From Acaryochloris sp. CCMEE 5410 (lineage in GTDB: Bacteria; Cyanobacteriota; Cyanobacteriia; Thermosynechococcales; Thermosynechococcaceae): a DNA stretch of 64,000 nucleotides. Where the stretch lies: NCBI RefSeq assembly GCF_000238775.2, contig NZ_AFEJ02000002.1, positions 1,178,001 through 1,242,000 of the forward strand, written 5' to 3'. The notes beneath the pieces are model-generated. The model ran no database searches. It saw nothing but the letters and a program-made list of their open reading frames with translations, and was not told the origin of the DNA. Below, piece after piece: positions 1 to 8,248 of this stretch (within the stretch, counting starts at the first letter, position 1; each line of letters starts with the position of its first letter). The position numbers were made by a program, and so were the translations under genes.

Positions 1-100
1 GGTAGTCTTCAGCCACTTTTGCCATGAATGCTCGCTTGTGTGGGCCTGTCAGTTTCTTGGCGGCATCTCGAAACGTCTCTTTTATAGGGGCATCTAGCAT
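1..100 (-). CDS. transposase, N-terminal fragment (runs off left edge)
   Basis: The reverse strand reads an open frame from ATG at 100 to the window edge, 33 codons beginning MLDAPIKETFRDAAKKLTG. The charged, DAAKKLTG-type opening resembles the N-termini of ISAzo13-like transposases common in cyanobacteria; that assignment is from memory and only moderately secure. The gene cannot be judged intact because its C-terminus lies outside the window. Its position next to the TIR-like cassette marks this end as an accessory region. Confidence 0.5.
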   Translation of the reverse strand, partial: MLDAPIKETFRDAAKKLTGPHKRAFMAKVAEDY

Positions 101-647
101 CAGATATCCTCAAAACAATCGGTCAATCATGTATTGACTTGTTTCTTAGATTCGCAGGTACTTTATTTCTTGGCAAGTCCCTTAACGCTGGCGGATGCGA
201 TGGGACTTCACATCATGGAGAGTTATTCCATTCAAACTTGCTGGTCAACTGATTTCCATCTGGGGCTGACCCGCGTACCACTTGTTATTCATCAGTATTA
301 GTCTCTTTTCTTTGTGAAGGAGGATGTTCAGATCTACTCTTTAGCTTCTGAATTTATAACAGCAATTCTGAATTTTGAATCAACAGCGCAATATGAGTAT
401 TAACAACTGATTTTGAGATTTAAACGGGTAGTTTGCCTATTAATACTCTTCAAAAGCTCAAGAAAAGTCTCTAGAAATTCTTTACCCGTCTAGCTGATAG
501 GCAATCAACTGTAAGTTTACATATAGGCAAATTTCTGTAAGATATCGTCTTTATTAGAGATGCTAATATAGAGGCAGAAAGGCTTTAAGAGGTAGCGAAA
601 TTATTCGCCCATTTCATGTTAACAGAAAATTTACCTTCTAATTATAG
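101..647. other. AT-rich spacer without a supported gene
   Basis: This stretch separates the leftmost transposase from the membrane/TIR-like pair. I see no ORF with family resemblance, no tRNA and no clear terminator. It presumably contains the upstream regulatory region of the two-gene unit. The sequence is clearly more AT-rich than the region after 2.1 kb. Confidence 0.4.
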
Positions 648-695
648 TTAAGTGCCCGAGCAAGCATATTCAAGTTAACTAAATAAGGAAAGCAT

Positions 696-1352
696 ATGAA
701 AGAAGATAGTACAGGAATCCTAGTTAAAATATTGCTGGATTCAAATTTCAAACTATCTCTAGAAGTATCTCCTTTTATTATCGGTCCGCTTGGGATTGCG
801 CTGGTAATATATCTGCTATATAAAACCTTTTCGTCTGGATGGAAGTTGCGAGACTTCGAAATTGATGAAGCTGAATTTGGTATTGGAGACCATAAGGTTA
901 AGCTAAAACCAAATGATACAGACAAGCAGATCGCTTATCGTATCTGGGTCGAGCTAAGCACAAGAAAAATCGGCTTACCAATAGACCTAGAAGATGATGT
1001 GATTTCAGATATATATGACTCTTGGTACAGCTTTTTTTCAGTGACAAGAGATTTGATTAAAGACGTGCCCGTTTCAAGATTTCAAAGAAAAGATACGGAG
1101 AAAATAATACGTCTTTCCATCGATGTGCTAAATATTGGATTGCGACCGCATTTGACAAAATGGCAGGCGAGATACCGTAGATGGTACGAGGCAGAATTGG
1201 CCAAATCTGAAAGCGTAGAATTAGAGCCACAACAAATACAAAAGGCATACCCTCATATTGAAAAATTGGAGGCTGATCTGTTGTTAGTTAACAAGCGTTT
1301 GATTGGATATCGAACCAAAATGTATGAGCTTATTTCTAGCGTAGAAACATAG
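696..1352 (+). CDS. single-pass membrane protein, partner of TIR-like protein
   Basis: This 218-residue protein has one hydrophobic segment at about residues 25-42 (FIIGPLGIALVIYLLY) followed by a charged cytosolic-type domain of about 170 residues rich in Trp, Arg and Glu. I do not recognise the domain. An AAGGAAAG ribosome-binding site lies just before the ATG. The stop is 22 bp before the TIR-like gene on the same strand, so the two are probably co-transcribed. By analogy with TIR-based defence, a membrane-anchored partner next to a nucleotide-processing enzyme could be the effector, but it has no SIR2, Macro or SLOG domain that I can see. It could instead be a regulator or anchor. Its base composition is AT-rich compared with the chromosomal genes that follow. 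Confidence 0.75.
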   Translation: MKEDSTGILVKILLDSNFKLSLEVSPFIIGPLGIALVIYLLYKTFSSGWKLRDFEIDEAEFGIGDHKVKLKPNDTDKQIAYRIWVELSTRKIGLPIDLEDDVISDIYDSWYSFFSVTRDLIKDVPVSRFQRKDTEKIIRLSIDVLNIGLRPHLTKWQARYRRWYEAELAKSESVELEPQQIQKAYPHIEKLEADLLLVNKRLIGYRTKMYELISSVET

Positions 1353-1374
1353 GAACTATTTCAATGGGGGTAAA

Positions 1375-1989
1375 ATGAGAAGAGTATTTATTAGTTATCA
1401 CCATAGGAATGAGCAGTATCTCAAGGAGCACCTTCTTCAATTGAATGGTAGTCATGAAATCTTTGTGGACTGCTCTGTCGATACAGGCGATATAGACGAT
1501 GATTTAGAGCCGCAAGTAATTAGGCAGACAATCAGGCGAAACTACCTCAGTGAGTCAACAGTTCTAATGTTAATAGTTGGTAGGGAAACCAAATATAGAA
1601 AACATGTTGACTGGGAGCTGTATTCTAGCATGTATAATGGGACTAATTTCGGAAGGTCAGGGGTTGTGGTTTTGCTGGCACCTAACTGTGAATCTGAATA
1701 TTTTTCGGCGCCTTTTGATGAGATAAAATCTACTTTCTATCCAGATGTTTCTAATTGGATAAGTATAGACAGCAGGGAGGAATATGAGCGCCGTTATCCG
1801 CATTTGCCTCCGCGTATCATTGATAATCTACTAAAGCGAGACAGTAAGATATCAGTCACCAACTGGAGTAAGGTTGCCAACGATCCAGAAAAATTGAGAC
1901 TCTTGATTGAGTGTGCTCACAACGCAAGGACGACTTGCGAATATGATATGAGTCGAGCAATGAGAATGAGAGATCACAATCCAAATTGA
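1375..1989 (+). CDS. MTH538/ThsB-type TIR-like domain protein
   Basis: The 204-residue protein opens with VFISYHH and continues with IFVDCSVDTGDI, a long DDDLEPQVIR segment and HVDWELYSSM. These are the hallmarks of the MTH538 TIR-like family (PF08937, DUF1863), the family of the Thoeris sensor ThsB. Trp80-Glu81 in the HVDWE motif is the likely counterpart of the catalytic TIR glutamate. ThsB enzymes process NAD into a signal molecule; the same chemistry here is inferred, not shown. GGGGG precedes the ATG. The C-terminal 80 residues after the fold are less conserved and include Arg/Met-rich stretches. The upstream membrane protein replaces the ThsA normally expected, and an attC-like fold begins 14 bp after the stop. 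Confidence 0.85.
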   Translation: MRRVFISYHHRNEQYLKEHLLQLNGSHEIFVDCSVDTGDIDDDLEPQVIRQTIRRNYLSESTVLMLIVGRETKYRKHVDWELYSSMYNGTNFGRSGVVVLLAPNCESEYFSAPFDEIKSTFYPDVSNWISIDSREEYERRYPHLPPRIIDNLLKRDSKISVTNWSKVANDPEKLRLLIECAHNARTTCEYDMSRAMRMRDHNPN

Positions 1990-2002
1990 TACGCTTGAAA
2001 GC

Positions 2003-2074
2003 ACTGAACAAACGCATGTTGTCGGACTGGTTTTCCGCTGCGCTCCAAACCAGCCGCAAATGTGGGCGTTGCCC
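2003..2074 (+). other. attC-like recombination site
   Basis: The element reads ACTGAAC, then AAACGC, and closes with GGGCGTT. Inside it, 2023-2033 (CGG-A-CTGGTTT) pairs with 2047-2056 (AAACCAGCCG), giving a 10-bp stem with one bulged A at 2026, and a 13-nt GC-rich loop. Outer AACGC (2011-2015 region) pairs with GCGTT (2066-2070). An imperfect palindrome of about 70 bp with an AAC/GTT outer pair and extrahelical bases on one arm is the defining architecture of attC sites, and the AACAAACGC and GGGCGTT ends resemble attC/VCR consensus ends as I remember them. It directly follows the TIR-like gene. Confidence 0.65.
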
Positions 2075-2113
2075 GCTAGCATGTCTCTAGAGTTTTGGGA
2101 AACTCAAAGTGTG

Positions 2114-2653
2114 TTAATTGCAAGACTTCAATAAAGCCAAGGCTTCCTCACACCAGCCAATTACATCCATCTCATAACGTATACCTTGACGTAGCGTTAA
2201 ATACTGACACTTGCCTCCCCAAGATAATTGCTCTGGCTCAGCAAAATGCTGCTGCTCAATCTGCTGATAGATCTGCAACTGCTGCTCATGTTCCTGCTGG
2301 TAACGTTGGAGTTCAGTCAGTAATACCTCAGGCTCTACCAAATCCCCAGCAAACAGCTTCACTAGAATTTCTTCCTTAGTGCGGCTACTTTTACTCGGCT
2401 GGGCAATCCATTTGGCCATCTCCGCCTTACCCATTTCAGTCAGGTGATAGCACTTTTTATCAGGACGTCCTGTTTGGGGAATCACCTCTCCCGTGATCCA
2501 CTGCCGTTCTTCTAAACGATTGAGTTCTCGATAGATCTGCTGATGACTCGCAGACCAGAAATGGCCCACTGACCCATCAAATCGCTTCGCCAGCTCATAG
2601 CCACTGCAGGCTTGATCCGCCAAGGTTGCCAAAATTGCGTAAGAAAGACTCAT
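2114..2653 (-). CDS. PadR family transcriptional regulator
   Basis: The 179-residue protein carries an N-terminal winged helix (MSLSYAILATLADQACSGYE, then YRELNRLEERQWI and the TGRPDKKCYHLTEMG wing) and a C-terminal Gln/Glu-rich coiled helical half typical of the Vir_act_alpha_C dimerisation domain. ATG at 2653 is preferred over an in-frame GTG at 2659. PadR proteins are mostly autorepressors that also control an adjacent, often divergent, gene. Here the divergent gene encodes a carotenoid oxygenase, and the region between them contains repeated ATATGCA half-sites. The effector ligand cannot be read from sequence. Confidence 0.88.
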   Translation of the reverse strand: MSLSYAILATLADQACSGYELAKRFDGSVGHFWSASHQQIYRELNRLEERQWITGEVIPQTGRPDKKCYHLTEMGKAEMAKWIAQPSKSSRTKEEILVKLFAGDLVEPEVLLTELQRYQQEHEQQLQIYQQIEQQHFAEPEQLSWGGKCQYLTLRQGIRYEMDVIGWCEEALALLKSCN

Positions 2654-2714
2654 ATGCACTGATTGACATATTCAAATAATTGCATATAGTAAGAATATGC
2701 ACTTTGTTGCATAT
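2651..2714. promoter_or_regulatory. probable PadR operator with ATATGCA half-sites
   Basis: TGCATAT at 2681-2687 and ATATGCA at 2695-2701 form a perfect 7-bp inverted repeat with a 7-nt spacer. A further ATATGCA copy overlaps the padR start (2651-2658) and TTGCATAT lies at 2707-2714. The arrangement sits between divergent padR and the carotenoid oxygenase, where a dimeric PadR repressor would control both. Binding is inferred. Confidence 0.55.
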
Positions 2715-2746
2715 TACATCGTCCTGGTTCCCTAGGAGACCCACCC

Positions 2747-4186
2747 ATGCTCACCCAGTCTCGTCCTCAACAATCTCAGCAACCTTGGTACGGCATGTTT
2801 GCCCAGGCTGCATCCGAATTTCCGACCACCCCGTTACCGATTTTGTCCGGGACTATACCCGAAGACCTCAAAGGTTCCCTGTATCGCAACGGACCAGGTC
2901 GTCTAGAACGAGGTGGACAACGAGTCGGCCATTGGTTCGACGGGGATGGCGCTATATTAGCCGTGCATTTCGATAGCGCTCAAGCATCAGGCGTCTATCG
3001 CTATGTCCAAACCGCAGGCTATCAGGCCGAAGAACAGGCCGATCAATTCTTGATGGGAGGCTATGGCATGCTGCCCGCCGGATCCCTGTGGCGACGGTTG
3101 CGGCAGGGAGCGACTAAGAATGCTGCCAATACCTCTGTGCTGGCGCTTCCCGACAAGCTTTTGACCTTATGGGAAGGAGGACATCCCCATGCCCTGGACT
3201 TAAACACTTTGGAGACCCAAGGGCTAGACGATTTGGGATTCCTAGCACCGGATCAGTCCTTCTCTGCTCATCCCAAACGGGATCCGATCAGCGGCGAAAT
3301 CTATAACTTTGGCGTTAGCTATGGCAAGCAAGGTCATCTGCATGTTTATCGCTGCAATCCAGCAGGAGCCGTTCAGCGCCAAACCAAAATTCCGCTCCAG
3401 GGCTTGCCGATGATTCATGACTTTGTGATGGCGGGGCCGTACTTAATTTTTTGTATTTCTCCTGTCTTCCTCAATCCACTGCCTATGTTGGTCCAGCTCA
3501 AAAGCTATAGTGACTGTCTGCAGTGGAAGCCTCAGCAAGGTACCCAAATTTTAGTGATTGATCGTGAATCCTTGGAAGTGGTTAGCCAGGGTGAAGCCGA
3601 CCCCTGGTATCAGTGGCATTTTGGCAATGGTTATCTGGATGATCGAGGACATGCCGTCATTGATGTGATTCGCTATGCCGACTTCAGCACCAACCAGTTC
3701 CTCAAGGAAGTGGCCAGTGGCCATCCTCGCACCCCAGCAGAAGGACAGCTTTGGCGACTACATCTCGATCCCCAGACGAGCCAAGTGTTAGAAACCGATA
3801 AACTGATGGACCGCACGGGCGAGTTTCCGGTGGTTGATCCCCATCAGGTCGGACAGGCCCATCGGCATACCTTTCTCTCCACTCGCCCGACCTCAGATGC
3901 GACCACAGAACTCTTTCGCGAGATTGTCAGCTTCGATCACATTTCACAACAACTGAACAGTGTGCAGATGGGCGATCAAGCCTATTGCAGTGAACCGATC
4001 TATGCCCCTGATCCCGATCACCCTGGACAGGGCTGGATTCTGACCGTGGTCTATCAAGCGGCATCCCATACCAGTGAGGTGTGGATTTTGGCCGCCCATC
4101 GTCTGGAAGAAGGCCCGATTTGTCGCTTAGGGTTGCCTAGCATCGTCCCGATGGGGTTTCATGGCACTTGGCAACCTAGTTTATAA
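2747..4186 (+). CDS. carotenoid/apocarotenoid cleavage oxygenase (RPE65 family)
   Basis: The 479-residue protein matches the carotenoid cleavage oxygenase family in length and order of motifs. PLPILSGTIPEDLKGSLYRNGPGR starts the propeller. The four iron-ligand histidines appear to be in SAHPKRD (about 176), MIHDF (about 222), WHFGNG (about 287) and the final FHGTW (about 472). Such enzymes use non-haem Fe(II) and O2 to split carotenoids or apocarotenals; Synechocystis Diox1/ACO is the nearest kind of homologue. AGGAG lies nine bases before the ATG. Expression is probably controlled by the divergent PadR. Exact substrate is not deducible. Confidence 0.9.
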   Translation: MLTQSRPQQSQQPWYGMFAQAASEFPTTPLPILSGTIPEDLKGSLYRNGPGRLERGGQRVGHWFDGDGAILAVHFDSAQASGVYRYVQTAGYQAEEQADQFLMGGYGMLPAGSLWRRLRQGATKNAANTSVLALPDKLLTLWEGGHPHALDLNTLETQGLDDLGFLAPDQSFSAHPKRDPISGEIYNFGVSYGKQGHLHVYRCNPAGAVQRQTKIPLQGLPMIHDFVMAGPYLIFCISPVFLNPLPMLVQLKSYSDCLQWKPQQGTQILVIDRESLEVVSQGEADPWYQWHFGNGYLDDRGHAVIDVIRYADFSTNQFLKEVASGHPRTPAEGQLWRLHLDPQTSQVLETDKLMDRTGEFPVVDPHQVGQAHRHTFLSTRPTSDATTELFREIVSFDHISQQLNSVQMGDQAYCSEPIYAPDPDHPGQGWILTVVYQAASHTSEVWILAAHRLEEGPICRLGLPSIVPMGFHGTWQPSL

Positions 4187-4310
4187 CCCTTATCAAGCAA
4201 GGGGCGAAAGAAGCAAAGTACAATGCTACACACCTCAGCAATTCATCCTTTCGCCAAACGTTTGTGAGATAGTAACTGAGGCCCGCAATCCTTCATGTGC
4301 AAGTTTGTCT

Positions 4311-6527
4311 ATGCCCAAATTCCCTTTGCGTCGGTCTAAGGCCCAAGCGGCCAGTACCGAAGAGACGTCTGGACTAGGCACATTTGCAGGCGTTTATACC
4401 CCCTCCCTGCTAACCATCCTGGGCGTAATTATGTACCTACGCTTTGGTTGGGTTGTGGGTAATGTTGGCCTCTTCAATACCCTAATCATCGTCACCTTAG
4501 CCACTTCGATCACCTTTTTAACGGCTCTGTCTATTTCTGCGATCGCAACCGATCAGGTCGTTCGCACTGGGGGAGCCTACTACATGATTAGCCGCTCTCT
4601 GGGCATTGAAACGGGCGGGGCCGTGGGGATTCCCCTATTTTTTGCCCAGGCGGTTTCCGTGGCCCTCTACACCATTGGCTTTGCCGAAAGTCTGGTTCGC
4701 ATTTTTCCCAGCCTCAATCAAACCTTAGTGGCCGCTATCACCACCCTCTTAGTGGCAGGTCTAGCCTTAAAGTCTGCTGATATTGCCATTAAAGCCCAAT
4801 TTGGGATTATGGCAGCCATTGCCCTCTCCCTGATTTCCTTTGGTTTTGGTCATGCGGTGCCACCGGAAACCGGGACAGATGCCATTCCCCAAGCCAAGAG
4901 TTTTTGGGAAGTCTTTGCCGTCTTTTTCCCGGCGGTCACCGGCATTATGGCGGGGGTCAGCATGTCCGGCGATCTCAAAGATCCGGCTCGGTCGATTCCA
5001 AAAGGCACCTTAGCTGCAGTGGGAACCGGCTATGTGATCTATATGGTGTTACCGATCCTGCTCACTATGCGAGCCGAGCCTGGCACTCTGATGCAAGATC
5101 CCCTTGTAATGCGCAAAATTGCCTTTTGGGGGGATGCCATCTTATTGGGAGTCTGGGGCGCTACCCTTTCCAGTGCGATTGGCAGTATTTTAGGGGCACC
5201 CCGAGTCTTACAGGCATTGGCGCGCGATCGCATCTTGCCTCGTAGTCTTCGCTGGCTGGGAATTGGCAGCGGTCCTACGGATGAACCTCGCCTGGGCACG
5301 TTATTCACCTTAGGCATTGCCCTAGCAGTGGTCTCCATTGGAGATCTCAATTTGATTGCCCCGGTTCTCAGTATGTTTTTCTTGACCACCTATATGGTCC
5401 TTAACGTGGCGGCTGGGGTGGAAAGCTTTCTCCAAAGCCCTTCTTTCCGTCCCACCTTCCGCATCCATTGGATTTTTTCTCTGATGGGTGCCCTGGGTTG
5501 TATTGCCGTCATGTTTTTGATTAACGGGTTGGCAACGATTGTCGCAGCCCTGATTGTTTTGGCCATCTACCTATGGCTAGAACGACAGCAGTTGGAAAGC
5601 GCCTGGGGAGATGTCCGTCGGGGCATCTGGATGACCGTGGTCCGCAAGGGACTGTTTCAAATTAGCAATGCCCCTGACCCCAAAAACTGGCGGCCTCATA
5701 TTTTAGTGTTATCGGGCATTCCCACGCGCCGATGGCATTTGGTCCAAGTTGCCTCAGCCCTCACCCACAACCGAGGACTAATTACGGTCTCTAGTGTTCT
5801 ACCCGTGAAGGGTAGAGACGTGGCCCAACAGACCACCATGGAATCGATGGTGAAAGACTATTTGGATCGCAAAGGGGTGAAAGCCCTAGTCCGATTTGTG
5901 CGGGATAGTGATCCCTTTTGCGGCGCAGAACGGCTAGTGGAAGCTTATGGGCTAGGAGCCTTGGTTCCCAACACCATTTTGTTGGGCAATACGGAAAACG
6001 CGACGAGCCGCGATCGCTATTGCCAAATGATTGCCCATTTCCATCAGGCCCAACGAAACGTCGCCATTCTTCGCTACCAAGACAATCATCAGAACCGCTT
6101 TCCCAACTTCTGCCGTCGGATTGATGTCTGGTGGGGTGGCCTGAAAGGAAATGGCGGTCTGATGCTGATCTTGGCTGACCTACTGCGGACCAGCATGGTG
6201 TGGCGACAAACCGAAATTTGGCTCAAGCTCGTCGTTCCCGACCAGTCTGCGGCCCAAGCGGCTCAGCGCAACCTCGACGATGTGGTTAAACGACTTCGCA
6301 TCCGAGCAGTTTCCCAAGTGATTATTGCCAATGAACGCCCCTTTGCCCAGATCTTAAAATCTTCTTCTAAAGGGGCTGACTTAGTCGTTCTGGGGATGGC
6401 GCGTCCAGACGAACAATTCAGCGAATATTACGAGAGTTTACAGACTCGAACCACGGGATTGCCCACAACCCTATTTGTACTAGCGTCTCAAAATTTGGCC
6501 TTTGCTGACGTACTGGAGAAGGAATAG
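4311..6527 (+). CDS. SLC12-like cation-chloride/amino-acid cotransporter
   Basis: The 738-residue protein has an N-terminal membrane half of about 11-12 helices beginning GTFAGVYTPSLLTILGVIMY, the signature opening of the APC/SLC12 cation-chloride cotransporters. A soluble C-terminal half of about 270 residues follows, ending LPTTLFVLAS as in SLC12 C-termini. The open frame extends back to 4161 inside the preceding oxygenase gene. I chose ATG at 4311 (MPKFPLRRSK) because the family motif begins about 30 residues later and the upstream peptide is unconvincing. Transported ions or solute cannot be assigned from sequence. Confidence 0.85.
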   Translation: MPKFPLRRSKAQAASTEETSGLGTFAGVYTPSLLTILGVIMYLRFGWVVGNVGLFNTLIIVTLATSITFLTALSISAIATDQVVRTGGAYYMISRSLGIETGGAVGIPLFFAQAVSVALYTIGFAESLVRIFPSLNQTLVAAITTLLVAGLALKSADIAIKAQFGIMAAIALSLISFGFGHAVPPETGTDAIPQAKSFWEVFAVFFPAVTGIMAGVSMSGDLKDPARSIPKGTLAAVGTGYVIYMVLPILLTMRAEPGTLMQDPLVMRKIAFWGDAILLGVWGATLSSAIGSILGAPRVLQALARDRILPRSLRWLGIGSGPTDEPRLGTLFTLGIALAVVSIGDLNLIAPVLSMFFLTTYMVLNVAAGVESFLQSPSFRPTFRIHWIFSLMGALGCIAVMFLINGLATIVAALIVLAIYLWLERQQLESAWGDVRRGIWMTVVRKGLFQISNAPDPKNWRPHILVLSGIPTRRWHLVQVASALTHNRGLITVSSVLPVKGRDVAQQTTMESMVKDYLDRKGVKALVRFVRDSDPFCGAERLVEAYGLGALVPNTILLGNTENATSRDRYCQMIAHFHQAQRNVAILRYQDNHQNRFPNFCRRIDVWWGGLKGNGGLMLILADLLRTSMVWRQTEIWLKLVVPDQSAAQAAQRNLDDVVKRLRIRAVSQVIIANERPFAQILKSSSKGADLVVLGMARPDEQFSEYYESLQTRTTGLPTTLFVLASQNLAFADVLEKE

Positions 6528-6664
6528 CTTTTTCAGCAGACCAGCTTTATATTTTTTACCCTAGTTCTTCCCTCGGGGTTCTTGTAGAATGGCGAACTGA
6601 GGTGTCAGAAACTGATTAATTCCGTTCTGCTCATCCCTGTGAACTTTCATTCTCCTTTCCTGTT

Positions 6665-8248
6665 ATGCCCAAGGTTCTCGTCTCAGATCCAATTGACCCC
6701 TCTGGTATTGACCTTTTAGGTCAAGTTGCCCAGGTCGATGTGAAGACCAAGCTTTCTCCTGAAGAATTAATCCAAATTATTCCTGAGTACGATGCCCTGA
6801 TGATTCGGTCGGGCACTCAAGTTACAGAAGCAGTGATTGAAGCCGCCACCCAGCTCAAAATTATTGGCCGAGCTGGTGTGGGTGTCGATAATGTGGATGT
6901 GCCCACAGCCACCAAAAAAGGGATTGTGGTGGTTAACTCTCCAGAGGGTAACACCATCGCCGCCGCAGAACATGCCTTAGCTTTAATGCTGTCCCTCTCT
7001 CGCCATATTCCCGATGCCAATCAGTCCGTTAAAGCAGGCAAATGGGAGCGCAAAAAGTTTACCGGCGTAGAAGTCTATAAAAAGACCCTGGGCGTTGTTG
7101 GACTGGGCAAAATCGGTTCCCACGTGGCCACCGTTGCCCGAGCAATGGGGATGAAGCTGCTAGCCTACGACCCTTTCTTATCCCAAGAACGGGCAGAGCA
7201 ACTAGGCTGCAGACTAGTGGAGTTAGATTTTCTCTTCCAAGAATCGGACTACATCACCTTGCACCTGCCTAAAACCCCTGAAACTCAAAATCTCGTTAAT
7301 GCTGACACCCTCAGCAAGATGAAATCTACAGCTCGCATTATCAACTGTGCTCGGGGTGGCATTATCGACGAAGAAGCTCTGGGCAAAGCCCTGGAATCTG
7401 GGCAAATCGCTGCCGCTGCTTTAGATGTTTATGCCAGTGAACCTTTGGGCGACTCTCCCCTTTGTCACCTAGAGCAAGACATCATTTTAACTCCCCACTT
7501 AGGGGCATCAACGGAGGAAGCCCAAACCAATGTAGCAGTCGACGTTGCCGAGCAAATCCGCGATGTGCTTTTAGGGCTACCGGCCCGGTCAGCTGTAAAC
7601 ATTCCCGGCTTACGTCCCGACGTATTGGAAAAACTCAAGCCATACATGCTCCTAGCCGAGACCTTGGGCAATCTAGTCGGTCAATTAGCGGGGGGTCGGA
7701 TAGAATCCCTAGATGTCCGTCTCCAAGGAGAACTGGCATCCAACGATAGTCAACCAATTGTTGTCGCAGCCCTCAAAGGACTGTTATCCCCAGCATTACG
7801 AGAGCGTGTGAACTATGTGAATGCCGGTATTGAAGCCAAAGATCGCGGGATTCGCGTCGTGGAGACTCGTGATGCTTCAGTTCGGGATTATTCCGGTTCG
7901 ATTCAACTCTCTGCAAAAGGCCCCACTGAAACCCGCTCAGTAACGGGTGCCATTCTAGGGGAGGACGAGCTGCGCATTACCAATATTGATGACTTTCCGA
8001 TCAATGTGGTCCCTACCCGGCACATGTTGTTGACAGTACACCGAGATATGCCCGGTATTATTGGCCAAATTGGCTCCCAGTTAGGTAGCTTTAACGTCAA
8101 TATCGCCAGTATGCAAGTAGGCCGCAAGATGGTTCGAGGCTCGGCTGTGATGGTTCTTAGCCTAGATGATCCCTTACCCGAAGGAGTACTGTCTGAAATC
8201 ACGAATGTAGAAGGCATTCGGGATGCCTATATTGTGAATTTACAATAA
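6665..8248 (+). CDS. serA: D-3-phosphoglycerate dehydrogenase
   Basis: This 527-residue enzyme catalyses the first step of serine synthesis, oxidation of 3-phosphoglycerate with NAD. The N-terminal catalytic and NAD domains (1-310) contain the GVVGLGKIGS dinucleotide loop, NCARGGIIDEEAL with the active-site Arg, DVYASEP with the Glu, and LTPHLGAST with catalytic His278. Residues 320-445 form the intervening ASB domain, and the last 75 residues form an ACT domain (VHRDMPGIIGQIGSQLG), the usual serine-sensing module of long-form SerA. Its TAA overlaps the ATG of prmA by one base, indicating translational coupling. Confidence 0.97.
   Translation: MPKVLVSDPIDPSGIDLLGQVAQVDVKTKLSPEELIQIIPEYDALMIRSGTQVTEAVIEAATQLKIIGRAGVGVDNVDVPTATKKGIVVVNSPEGNTIAAAEHALALMLSLSRHIPDANQSVKAGKWERKKFTGVEVYKKTLGVVGLGKIGSHVATVARAMGMKLLAYDPFLSQERAEQLGCRLVELDFLFQESDYITLHLPKTPETQNLVNADTLSKMKSTARIINCARGGIIDEEALGKALESGQIAAAALDVYASEPLGDSPLCHLEQDIILTPHLGASTEEAQTNVAVDVAEQIRDVLLGLPARSAVNIPGLRPDVLEKLKPYMLLAETLGNLVGQLAGGRIESLDVRLQGELASNDSQPIVVAALKGLLSPALRERVNYVNAGIEAKDRGIRVVETRDASVRDYSGSIQLSAKGPTETRSVTGAILGEDELRITNIDDFPINVVPTRHMLLTVHRDMPGIIGQIGSQLGSFNVNIASMQVGRKMVRGSAVMVLSLDDPLPEGVLSEITNVEGIRDAYIVNLQ

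Larger units (their letters stand above)
648..2068 (+). mobile_element. candidate integron-type gene cassette carrying a membrane protein/TIR-like pair
   Basis: A heptamer GTTAAGT at 647-653 fits the GTTRRRY integron core. It lies 43 bp before the first gene. At the other end, a 72-bp attC-like fold (2003-2074) starts with ACTGAAC, whose reverse complement GTTCAGT matches the left heptamer at 6 of 7 positions. Cutting after G at both sites would release a circle holding exactly two co-directional genes plus one attC, the standard cassette layout. The bases after the right-hand core (TTGCCC) do not fit RRRY, so the element looks like a solitary cassette and not part of an array. No integrase gene is in the window. 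A chance match of the short left core is possible. Confidence 0.45.

Noticed and set aside
326-332. GTTCAGA as alternative left boundary of the cassette
   Set aside because: It fits the attC left arm at six of seven bases but violates GTTRRRY, and lies 370 bp before the first gene. GTTAAGT at 647 is a better fit.
696-1989. Classical Thoeris system
   Set aside because: No ThsA with SIR2-SLOG, and no membrane-Macro form, is present. Only the TIR-like component resembles Thoeris.
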